DNA of 6,291 nucleotides. It comes from Saprospiraceae bacterium (lineage in GTDB: Bacteria > Bacteroidota > Bacteroidia > Chitinophagales > Saprospiraceae). The stretch covers positions 1 through 6,291 of the forward strand of contig CANETR010000134.1 of assembly GCA_947441325.1 (NCBI GenBank), read 5' to 3'. The translations under genes and the position numbers were made by a program. Each line of letters starts with the position of its first letter. Position 1 is the first letter of the stretch. Below, in pieces: positions 1 to 6,231 of this stretch. The notes under the pieces are model-generated. The model made no database searches. It saw only the letters and a list, made by a program, of their open reading frames with translations, and was not told the DNA's origin.

Positions 1-2236
1 GTAAAGTGGCATTATCTGTTTCTTTTTCAATTGCTTTTGCAATATCACGGGCAGCTTTAGCATCTATTTTTTCTATAGACAATAAGGTAGCATTTAAAAC
101 CCTATAAGATTTATCATTTTTGAAAATATTCTGGAAAGTTGCCAGTTGTTTTTTGTCCCTGAAAGACCCAAGGCGCTCAACTGCAGCAGCTCTTACATCA
201 GGACGGGCGTCGTTTAAGGCCAGTTTTTCAATCTTTTGAATGATGGCAACATCTTTTACAGGATCCAGTTTAATTTCATCAATGGCAGCATTGCGCAATA
301 CCCAGAATGGGTCATTCAATGCCTGTTCAAAAACAGCCTTGACATTCGGATTTGAATTCTGTTTGCTGTTTAATTCAGACAGTGCATCGAAGCGGTCCTG
401 AAAAAGCTTGGAATATTTATATTGCTTAACCCATTGATCGATTGTCTGCTCCTCGCTTCTTTCACAGAGAATCACTCTTTCTGCATCTACAGCAACCCAA
501 AGCGGCTCGCTATCGGCATCGAGTTCAAAAGTCTGTTTCTGTTCGGTCATGCGAATCAAATGTCTTTTGGGTTTTTCGCCTTCTTTGCTATATACATCTA
601 CCGCCATAGGAAGAATAAAAACTGTACTTTCGCTGTAAGGCTGAGTTTGTTCGAGCGTGACAATCATTTTCTTGGCAGCTGCGTCGTATTTTCTGCTGAT
701 TTCCAGTTTTGGATGTCCCTTAGTGAGAAACCATTGATTAAAAAACCAATTCAGGTCCTCTCCACAGACTTTTTCAAAAGCCAAACGAAGATCGTGCACC
801 TCGGCTGCTTTGAACTTATTTTCTTCCAGATAAACCCTCAGCGCTTCGAAATAAGCTGCATCGCCCAGATAATAGCGCAGCATGTGCAAAATTGTGCCGC
901 CTTTGTTGTAGCTATGCGCATCGAACATATCTTCTTTGTCGGCATATTGAAAACGGATGAGCGGCTGCGCATCGCCTTGAATGGAAGCCTGATTCATATA
1001 ACCGCGTATCTCATTCATACGAATATAGTCGGCATGATCGCGGCTGTATTTGTGTTCAAACCAAAGGTATTCACTGTAATTGGCAAAAGATTCATTCAAT
1101 GGCAGATTTGACCAGCTCTCGCAGGTTACAAGATCACCAAACCAGTGGTGCATCATTTCGTGCGCTACGATGCCTTCGTTCATATCGCTGTTATCGGCAA
1201 GTGAGCGGCTGTCATTCTGAACAAAATCTCCAAAAATAACAGCGCTGGTGTTTTCCATAGCACCCGATACATAATCGCGTACCACCACCTGTGAATATTT
1301 TGACCATGGGTATTTCACACCAAAACGCTCAGAGAAAAAGCTCAACATTTCAGGAGTGTTGGGAAAAATATTCTTGGCATCTTTTTCATACTTTGGCTCG
1401 ACATAATACTCCAGCAGCATACCTTTCCAGTCATCTTTTACCACAGCAAACTCCCCTACTGCCATCATAAACAAGTAAGGCGCATGCGGTAAGTCCATCA
1501 CCCAATAATCGGTGCGTGTACCATCGCTATTTTTTTGCGAAGATTTGAGCAATCCATTCGAAAGGGTTTTGAAACGATCCTCAACAGTGATGTAAATCTC
1601 TTGAGTCGTACGCTCGTTGGGGCGGTCGATGGTCGGGAACCAGCAGGAGCTCGATTCGGTTTCGCCCTGTGTCCATATCTGTTGTGGTTTTTCTAGATCT
1701 TCCTTCAGGGGATTGATAAAGTATAATCCTTTGTCTGCAGTAATGGCCGCGCTGCCACCCAATGGCAGATCATTCGGCTTGGCTGTGTACTCGATATAAA
1801 TGCTGTACTCCTCTGTACGTTTGTACATGCGGTCTAGCTTTATAAAAATATTTTTACGGTCATTGTAAACGTATTTTAATGGTATTTCCTGATCCCCATT
1901 TTTCAAAACGATTTTTTGAATATCAAATCCCTTTGCATCAAGTCGCAATGAATCGGTGTCATAAAACAATGGTTTTAATTTTAAGGTTGCCTTACCTAAA
2001 AGGTGTTGCTTAGACCAGTCAAATCTTACATCAAGCGCTGTATGTATGAGGTCATTCCTGCGCGGATAGCTTGGATTGTAAACAGGGCGTTCAAAATCTG
2101 TCTTGGAGGCAACTACCTCCACTTCATCGAGCACACGGTCTTCGATGATGACATTGCTAAGTTTTGAAGTGTTTTTACAGCCAAAAAGGAAAAGGGCCGC
2201 AAAGAGAAAAAGTTGGGAATATTTTGTTTTTAGCAT
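1..2236 (-). CDS. M1-family zinc aminopeptidase, lipoprotein, C-terminus cut off by window edge
   Basis: Probably removes N-terminal amino acids from peptides using a single zinc ion (gluzincin M1 family). Translating the minus strand from the ATG at 2236 gives 745 open codons to the left edge with no stop, so the 3' end is missing. Residues 1-20 form a lipoprotein signal (short basic start, Phe/Leu-rich core, lipobox LFGC, Cys20). An N-terminal beta domain follows. The catalytic domain has GAMEN at 325-329, HEMMH at 359-363 and the third zinc ligand Glu382 within NESFA, 18 residues after HEXXH. Tyr443 in SYNKGG is the expected transition-state Tyr; its 84-residue distance from the first His equals that in E. 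coli PepN as I recall it. From about 630 onward, helical pairs such as DPFWVLRNAAIDEI and RPDVRAAAVERLG look like HEAT repeats. No acidic outer-surface export signal follows Cys20 (CKNTSK), so I infer a periplasm-facing protein. An in-frame stop lies about 60 bp upstream; no clear Shine-Dalgarno is visible. The family call is firm; substrate and physiological role are unknown. Confidence 0.96.
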   Translation of the reverse strand, partial: MLKTKYSQLFLFAALFLFGCKNTSKLSNVIIEDRVLDEVEVVASKTDFERPVYNPSYPRRNDLIHTALDVRFDWSKQHLLGKATLKLKPLFYDTDSLRLDAKGFDIQKIVLKNGDQEIPLKYVYNDRKNIFIKLDRMYKRTEEYSIYIEYTAKPNDLPLGGSAAITADKGLYFINPLKEDLEKPQQIWTQGETESSSCWFPTIDRPNERTTQEIYITVEDRFKTLSNGLLKSSQKNSDGTRTDYWVMDLPHAPYLFMMAVGEFAVVKDDWKGMLLEYYVEPKYEKDAKNIFPNTPEMLSFFSERFGVKYPWSKYSQVVVRDYVSGAMENTSAVIFGDFVQNDSRSLADNSDMNEGIVAHEMMHHWFGDLVTCESWSNLPLNESFANYSEYLWFEHKYSRDHADYIRMNEIRGYMNQASIQGDAQPLIRFQYADKEDMFDAHSYNKGGTILHMLRYYLGDAAYFEALRVYLEENKFKAAEVHDLRLAFEKVCGEDLNWFFNQWFLTKGHPKLEISRKYDAAAKKMIVTLEQTQPYSESTVFILPMAVDVYSKEGEKPKRHLIRMTEQKQTFELDADSEPLWVAVDAERVILCERSEEQTIDQWVKQYKYSKLFQDRFDALSELNSKQNSNPNVKAVFEQALNDPFWVLRNAAIDEIKLDPVKDVAIIQKIEKLALNDARPDVRAAAVERLGSFRDKKQLATFQNIFKNDKSYRVLNATLLSIEKIDAKAARDIAKAIEKETDNATL

Positions 2237-2371
2237 ATTGGCAGCTTCGTAATTTAATAATAGCACAATAATACGAAGAAATAACAAGTTTTATAGCTTT
2301 TTTATTTTTGGAAAAGTGTAATAATTGCATAGATATTGAAAAAAGCAGGTAGATTCTTGTTGAAATTTTCA

Positions 2372-2404
2372 ATTTGAATTTAAGAAACAAAATTAAATTC
2401 AAAT
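2372..2404. repeat. Perfect 12-bp inverted repeat in the divergent promoter region
   Basis: ATTTGAATTTAA (2372-2383) is the exact reverse complement of TTAAATTCAAAT (2393-2404), with a 9-base spacer. It lies about 135 bp upstream of the peptidase ATG and 227 bp upstream of the secreted-protein ATG. Both genes read away from it, so it is not in a terminator position. An operator or a 5'-leader hairpin of the peptidase transcript is more plausible. The arms are almost all A/T, so an RNA stem would be weak and chance is not excluded. Confidence 0.6.
2388..2395 (-). promoter_or_regulatory. Candidate -7 box for the peptidase gene
   Basis: On the minus strand this reads TAATTTTG, an exact match to the Bacteroidota -7 consensus TAnnTTTG. 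It would give a long leader of roughly 145 bases before the ATG at 2236. I find no TTG at the usual 17-23 bases upstream, and such a box arises fairly easily in AT-rich DNA. It overlaps the spacer and one arm of the 12-bp inverted repeat. A nearer imperfect box, TATTATTG at 2273-2266, is an alternative. Confidence 0.3.
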
Positions 2405-2573
2405 CAGTTAAACAGTTGGGAGTCTTGTCAGCTTTGCGTAACATGGAAGAGACTATTGATCTTTTACTCCCTAAGATTATCTAAGCCTTTAAACTCCTGA
2501 ACTTAGTCCTTGAGTTTGATGATAATTAGAAATAATGCCAAAAAATATATTGTAAATAAAGATTTTATAAAAA

Positions 2574-2586
2574 AAATGTACATTTG
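2574..2586 (+). promoter_or_regulatory. Candidate -7 promoter box embedded in a palindrome
   Basis: TACATTTG (2579-2586) matches the Bacteroidota TAnnTTTG element exactly and sits 44 bases before the ATG at 2631. That would give a leader of roughly 35-40 bases. The only nearby -33 candidate is TTG at 2550-2552, 26 bases away, slightly longer than the usual 17-23. The box overlaps a perfect 12-bp palindrome, AAATGTACATTT (2574-2585), which could be a repressor site covering the box. Just before the start, AAAAGA (2618-2623) is the only purine-rich stretch that could serve as a weak ribosome binding site. Confidence 0.5.
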
Positions 2587-2630
2587 TATTTAATAGATTA
2601 TTTATATTCAGAACTGTAAAAGACAATATC

Positions 2631-5600
2631 ATGAATTATACCAAAATTTCACTGCTGCTATTCATATTTTGCATTTTCAACTTTTCTAAAGTAGCCGCTC
2701 AATGTCAAAACTGTACTACGCTGATTTCTTCAAACCAGAACAACCTGACTGTAAGTTCAGGTGTAGTATGTATTGCATCTGGTGTAACGATAACAGGTAC
2801 TGTCAGTCTCTCAAACGGGGCAACACTTTGTAATCAGGGAACTTTAAATATTAGCTCCATGATAGTAAATACTGCCCAAAATGCCAATTTGATCAATTAT
2901 GGGAGTATTTCTGCCAATTCAATTATGTGGGGAACAAATGCTACCGGTTCTTTTAATAATTATGGTACTGTGCTGTGCAATGACCTGAATCTCGGTTATC
3001 ATAATGGTTATAATGTTAACTTTACAAATCATCCTAACGCAAATTTTACAGTAAATTGTTCTGCTTACTTATTGGCTGGAACTTTTAATTTTAATGGCCC
3101 TGCAACTTTTAATGCGCCTATCTATTTTTCAGGATCGGCTTCAACCGTAAATGTCAATTTTAATGCTGTTTTTAATTGTACAAATCAGATTAATTCTGGT
3201 GCAGGTATTGCCAATAATATTACGGTAACAAACAATGCAACCGTAAATGCTTATTCATGGAATATCACAGACGATGCTTTGTTTACCAATAATGGTACTG
3301 TTAATATTTCAGACGCATTTATAATGCAGGCCTCAAGTGGTGAAAATATTGTTTTCAATCAAAATAATAATCTCCGCGTAAGAGGCTCAAGTTCTTCGAC
3401 TGGATTAAGTCTTTCAAATGTTGGAGGAAGTTTACAATTTAATAATTCAGGCCCCACCTCAGTTCAAAATCGATTTTCAATTCAAGGTGCAACGCTGATT
3501 ATGAATGGCTATAATATTTTTTGCAATTCACTGTATATAACATCAAGTTCGTCCGTTTCAACTTCTTTAAATTGTGGTGGTAGAATCAACGTCAGCGGAA
3601 CCAGTATTTTACAAAATTCAGTTTTTGGCCCAAATGTAGACATGTGCGATGCCGGTGGTGGATGGGATGCCAATCAGGGTACTTTTAACGGTACTTTATG
3701 TTCTTGCAATGGTATAGGTACTGTTGGTCCTTATGTCAGTTTTCCATTGACAAGTAATTGCCCAGTACAATGTGCACCTACAGGTTCAACATTAAATCAG
3801 GTAGCATGTTCTTCTTTCACACTGAACGGACAGACTTATAACCAATCGGGAACTTTCACGCAGGTCAGAACCAATGCTACCGGTTGTGATTCGACAATTA
3901 CTTTGAATCTGACGATTCGACAGCCCTCAACAAGTACTGTTACACAATCAGCTTGTTCTTCTTTTAGCTTGAATGGACAGACATACAGCCAATCAGGAAC
4001 TTACACGCAGGTAAGAACCAATGCTGCGGGTTGTGATTCGACTATTACTTTGAATCTGACGATTCTACAGTCATCAACAAGTACTGTTACGCAATCTGCC
4101 TGTTCTTCTTTCACCTTGAATGGACAAACATATAGCCAATCAGGAACTTACACCCAAGTCAGAACCTTTGCGCTGGGTTGTGATTCGACGATTATATTAA
4201 ATCTGACCATCCGTCAGCCATCAACAAGTACTTTGACACAATCAGCCTGTTCCTCTTTCACTTTGAACGGACAGACATACAGCCAATCAGGAACTTACAC
4301 ACAAGTGACAACCAATGCGGCGGGTTGTGATTCGACGATTACTTTGAATCTGACCATCCGTCAGCCATCAACAAGTACTTTGACACAATCAGCTTGTTCT
4401 TCTTTCACCTTGAATGGCCAGCCATACAGACAGTCAGGAACTTACACGCAAGTCATAAGCAATACAGCGGGTTGTGATTCGACAATCATTTTGAATCTGA
4501 CGATTCTACAGCCGACTACAAGTACTTTGACTCAATCTACCTGTTCTCCTTTTACTTTGAACGGACAGACATACAGCCAGACTGGAACTTACACACAAGT
4601 GACAAACAATGCGGCGGGTTGTGATTCGACTATTACTTTGAATCTGACCATCAGTCCGCCATCAGCAAGTACTTTGACACAATCAGCTTGTTCCTTTTTC
4701 ACTTTAAACGGACAGACCTATGCTCAGACAGGAACTTACACTCAAGTCAGAACCAATGCTGCAGGTTGTGATTCGACGATTACTTTGAATCTGACCATAT
4801 TGCCAATACCTATTATCACAAAAAGCAATGACACGTCAATTTGTGCCGGCAGAACAGTCAATCTTTTTGCCAGTGGCGGACAGAGCTATGCATGGAGTCC
4901 TGCTGCATCTCTTTCTAATGCTTCGATTGCCAATCCTGTTGCCAGCCCGCTTACAAATACAATCTACGCTGTCACGGTGACTAGTCAAAATGGATGTTAC
5001 GCAACAGGTCAGGTTAGCGTTTTGGTGAATTCCAATCCAATAATAAATGTAAATTCTATCACTTTATGTCAAGGACAATCCGCCACTTTAACAGCCATAG
5101 GAGCATCGAGCTACAGTTGGTCTCCTGCGATAGGTTTGAGCAGTACAGTTGGGGCAACAGTCATTGCTAATCCATTAAAAACCAGATTTTATCAGGTTAT
5201 TGGCACAGATCAAAATGGTTGTACTGGTATAGCCAATGTCACCGTTACGGTGGTCAGCAAACCTAATGTGTATCTTGGACGAGACCAGGTTGTATGTAGA
5301 GGAACTGTCGTAGTGCTGAATGCCGGAATCAACGGAGCGATTTATCAGTGGAGTACTGGGCAGACCACTCAGACGATCAATGTCAGCGCTAGCGGCTCCT
5401 ACGCCGTGACGGTCAGCACACAGAATGGCTGTTCAGGAACTGATACGGTGAATGTTACTTTCAAAAGATGTCGCGATAATGTTTTGACTGTATTCAGGGG
5501 CAAATCCGGAGATTTATATGAAAATCCCAATAATGAGGAGAGCAATATCATTGTCAGAGAGCTTAAAATTTATCCAAATCCGGCACGTACGCATATCACG

Positions 5601-5804
5601 ATCGACAATGGCAATTTTGAGCTGATGAATGGCTACACAATACGCATTTACAATGCCTTGGGGCAAACGGTATTTACACAGGCAGTGGATCAACAACAGT
5701 TTTTTATCGATTTATCCAGCTGGACAGGAAATGGATTGTACTATCTGAATCTGATAGATAATCAGGGGAATAGTGTAGAGACAAAGGTGATTGTGGTTCA
5801 GTAA
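2631..5804 (+). CDS. Secreted T9SS-sorted surface protein with seven 49-residue Cys-paired repeats
   Basis: A 1057-residue exported, probably cell-surface or released protein; adhesion or matrix function is only inferred from its architecture. Residues 1-23 are a signal peptide with likely cleavage VAA|Q, leaving an N-terminal Gln as is usual for Bacteroidota. Residues 24 to about 330 are Asn/Ser/Thr/Gly-rich, with recurring NNG/NYG turns every 20-30 residues (NQGTLN, NYGSIS, NNYGTV, NNGTVN), suggesting a right-handed beta-helix. A Cys- and Gly-rich joint follows (about 330-382). Residues 383-723 are seven tandem 49-residue repeats. Three Ig/PKD-like modules follow, each with a Cys pair: C738/C789, C813/C864 and C889/C934, with the motifs WSP and QNGC. 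Residues 976-1057 are a T9SS type A sorting domain beginning LKIYPNPA. No enzyme motif is visible. The ATG chosen gives a complete signal peptide and follows the -7 box closely. The gene stands alone on this strand within the window. Confidence 0.95.
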   Translation: MNYTKISLLLFIFCIFNFSKVAAQCQNCTTLISSNQNNLTVSSGVVCIASGVTITGTVSLSNGATLCNQGTLNISSMIVNTAQNANLINYGSISANSIMWGTNATGSFNNYGTVLCNDLNLGYHNGYNVNFTNHPNANFTVNCSAYLLAGTFNFNGPATFNAPIYFSGSASTVNVNFNAVFNCTNQINSGAGIANNITVTNNATVNAYSWNITDDALFTNNGTVNISDAFIMQASSGENIVFNQNNNLRVRGSSSSTGLSLSNVGGSLQFNNSGPTSVQNRFSIQGATLIMNGYNIFCNSLYITSSSSVSTSLNCGGRINVSGTSILQNSVFGPNVDMCDAGGGWDANQGTFNGTLCSCNGIGTVGPYVSFPLTSNCPVQCAPTGSTLNQVACSSFTLNGQTYNQSGTFTQVRTNATGCDSTITLNLTIRQPSTSTVTQSACSSFSLNGQTYSQSGTYTQVRTNAAGCDSTITLNLTILQSSTSTVTQSACSSFTLNGQTYSQSGTYTQVRTFALGCDSTIILNLTIRQPSTSTLTQSACSSFTLNGQTYSQSGTYTQVTTNAAGCDSTITLNLTIRQPSTSTLTQSACSSFTLNGQPYRQSGTYTQVISNTAGCDSTIILNLTILQPTTSTLTQSTCSPFTLNGQTYSQTGTYTQVTNNAAGCDSTITLNLTISPPSASTLTQSACSFFTLNGQTYAQTGTYTQVRTNAAGCDSTITLNLTILPIPIITKSNDTSICAGRTVNLFASGGQSYAWSPAASLSNASIANPVASPLTNTIYAVTVTSQNGCYATGQVSVLVNSNPIINVNSITLCQGQSATLTAIGASSYSWSPAIGLSSTVGATVIANPLKTRFYQVIGTDQNGCTGIANVTVTVVSKPNVYLGRDQVVCRGTVVVLNAGINGAIYQWSTGQTTQTINVSASGSYAVTVSTQNGCSGTDTVNVTFKRCRDNVLTVFRGKSGDLYENPNNEESNIIVRELKIYPNPARTHITIDNGNFELMNGYTIRIYNALGQTVFTQAVDQQQFFIDLSSWTGNGLYYLNLIDNQGNSVETKVIVVQ
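3777..4799 (+). repeat. Seven in-frame tandem 147-bp repeats
   Basis: Seven units of exactly 147 bp (49 codons) run without indels. Their first Cys codons start at 3807, 3954, 4101, 4248, 4395, 4542 and 4689 (residues 393, 442, 491, 540, 589, 638 and 687). The core reads CSSFTLNGQTY, then SGTYTQV, then GCDSTITLNLTI, followed by a variable linker (RQPSTST, LQSSTST, SPPSAST). A second Cys 26 residues after the first is kept in every unit. Units are Thr/Ser/Asn/Gln-rich with few charges. The first unit has a divergent start and the last lacks the linker. This repeat style is familiar from Bacteroidota secreted proteins; I know of no assigned function. Confidence 0.97.
5556..5801 (+). other. T9SS type A C-terminal sorting domain (coding segment)
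   Basis: Residues 976-1057 match the Por secretion-tail pattern: LKIYPNPARTHITID, then IRIYNALGQTVFTQ, then FIDLSSWTGNGLYYLNL, ending in VETKVIVVQ. In this family the domain directs passage through the T9SS outer-membrane channel. It is usually removed by the PorU sortase and the protein attached to the surface or released. The segment before it (948-975) is polar and looks like a linker. Confidence 0.93.
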
Positions 5805-5806
5805 GA

Positions 5807-5853
5807 TGAAAGAGTGAAAGAATGAAAGAATGAAAGAATGAAAGAGTGAAAGA
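5807..5853 (+). repeat. 8-bp microsatellite TGAAAGAR, about 5.9 copies
   Basis: Units start at 5807, 5815, 5823, 5831 and 5839, with a partial unit at 5847. They read TGAAAGAG, TGAAAGAA (three times), TGAAAGAG and TGAAAGA. The tract begins two bases after the TAA stop (5802-5804), so slippage would alter only the 3' untranslated region unless the stop were lost. Confidence 0.95.
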
Positions 5854-5861
5854 TGAACCGA

Positions 5862-5879
5862 TCTCGTTCAAAGACGAGA
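5862..5879. repeat. Small hairpin after the secreted-protein gene
   Basis: TCTCGT (5862-5867) pairs with ACGAGA (5874-5879) around a six-base loop. It is the first stem-loop downstream of the stop, about 57 bases away. No T tract follows, so a terminator role is weak. Confidence 0.5.
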
Positions 5880-5932
5880 GACTCCACGAAGTGAATTGAC
5901 AGGTCACCACGGTGGCTCTATTTTCTGTTCTT

Positions 5933-5977
5933 GCCTGGCGGCTAAGTACAGGCCGCTCCGCTGGAGCTAAGGTTAGC
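5933..5977. repeat. Cluster of short overlapping palindromes
   Basis: Within 45 bp: GCCTG (5933-5937) with CAGGC (5949-5953); GCGGC (5938-5942) with GCCGC (5952-5956); GCTCC (5955-5959) with GGAGC (5963-5967) around a three-base loop; and GCTAA (5966-5970) with TTAGC (5973-5977). Some pairings exclude each other, so alternative folds are possible. AGCTAAGG at 5965-5972 is the reverse complement of CCTTAGCT inside the 60-bp direct repeat. Confidence 0.6.
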
Positions 5978-6007
5978 ATATTGTAAATAGTTAAAAAAGC
6001 CTGGCAG

Positions 6008-6067
6008 TTTATCCTTAGCTAATTTGTCCAGTCCCATCGGGACGACCTGTGACTTGATTATAAGCAA
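6008..6067. repeat. 60-bp imperfect direct repeat, copy 1
   Basis: The first 43 bases (6008-6050) match 6232-6274 with a single difference (C at 6046, T at 6270). The next 17 are looser, with six differences, and both copies end in AAGCAA. The conserved part contains the palindrome TTAGCTAA (6015-6022) and the hairpin GTCCC-ATC-GGGAC (6031-6043). The copies are offset by 224 bp. Confidence 0.93.
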
Positions 6068-6106
6068 TGTAGATTAGAATAAGCTAAATCTTTTAAAATT
6101 TTAGCC

Positions 6107-6131
6107 GCCCCTCTTTCTGTGAGAGAGGGGC
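6107..6131. repeat. Strong 11-bp stem-loop
   Basis: GCCCCTCTTTC (6107-6117) pairs with GAGAGAGGGGC (6121-6131), with one G-U pair and a three-base loop. It is the strongest hairpin in the window. The DNA next to it on the minus-strand side is AT-rich (TAAAATTTTAAAAG) but lacks a clean T run, so terminator activity is uncertain. Confidence 0.8.
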
Positions 6132-6132
6132 T

Positions 6133-6178
6133 ATTCCGTTCCGTCACATCGGCGAAAAGCGCGGAAACGGAACGGAAT
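6133..6178. repeat. Perfect 12-bp inverted repeat, second stem
   Basis: ATTCCGTTCCGT (6133-6144) is the exact reverse complement of ACGGAACGGAAT (6167-6178), with a 22-base interior that can form a small inner stem (GCG 6152-6154 with CGC 6160-6162). Each arm is itself a near-tandem of TTCCG/CGGAA. It begins two bases after the previous stem ends. Confidence 0.9.
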
Positions 6179-6179
6179 G

Positions 6180-6220
6180 GGGTGAGTCGGCCAGCCCTGC
6201 AGCTTGCTACCGGCTCACCC
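6180..6220. repeat. 11-bp stem-loop, third stem
   Basis: GGGTGAGTCGG (6180-6190) pairs with CCGGCTCACCC (6210-6220), with one G-U pair and a 19-base loop containing CTGCAG. It follows the second stem by one base, so 6107-6220 is three consecutive hairpins with almost no gap. Confidence 0.9.
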
Positions 6221-6231
6221 ACATTATTGCT

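Larger units (their letters stand above)
2237..2630. other. Divergent AT-rich intergenic region
   Basis: This 394-bp stretch separates the divergent starts of the peptidase and the secreted repeat protein, so it should hold both promoters. It is much more AT-rich than either gene. I see two TAnnTTTG-type boxes and two perfect inverted repeats (listed separately), plus a weak AAACTC/GAGTTT pair at 2491-2496 and 2512-2517. Short open frames exist on both strands around 2353-2484, but none has a convincing start or recognisable protein. No tRNA, riboswitch or terminator is apparent. Confidence 0.75.

Noticed and set aside
422..1799. Plus-strand open frames at 422-1111 and 1617-1799
   Set aside because: They lie antisense to the well-supported M1 peptidase frame with its conserved catalytic motifs; their translations show no recognisable domain.
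2175..2444. Minus-strand 89-codon open frame across the peptidase start
   Set aside because: It overlaps the peptidase signal peptide in another frame and runs through AT-rich intergenic DNA; Lys/Leu/Ile-rich composition is what AT-rich DNA gives by chance.
2353..2484. Plus-strand open frame ending in a short peptide MEETIDLLLPKII
   Set aside because: The only ATG (2443) gives 13 residues and no ribosome binding site is evident; too short to distinguish from chance or a gene remnant.
5514..5979. Minus-strand open frames 5514-5696 and 5704-5979
   Set aside because: Antisense to the T9SS sorting domain and the microsatellite; the Ser/Phe/Leu/His-rich stretch is simply the octamer repeat translated.
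6107..6131. Rho-independent terminator
   Set aside because: The stem is strong but neither side carries a clear run of T, and it lies about 300 bp from the preceding stop codon; kept only as a stem-loop.
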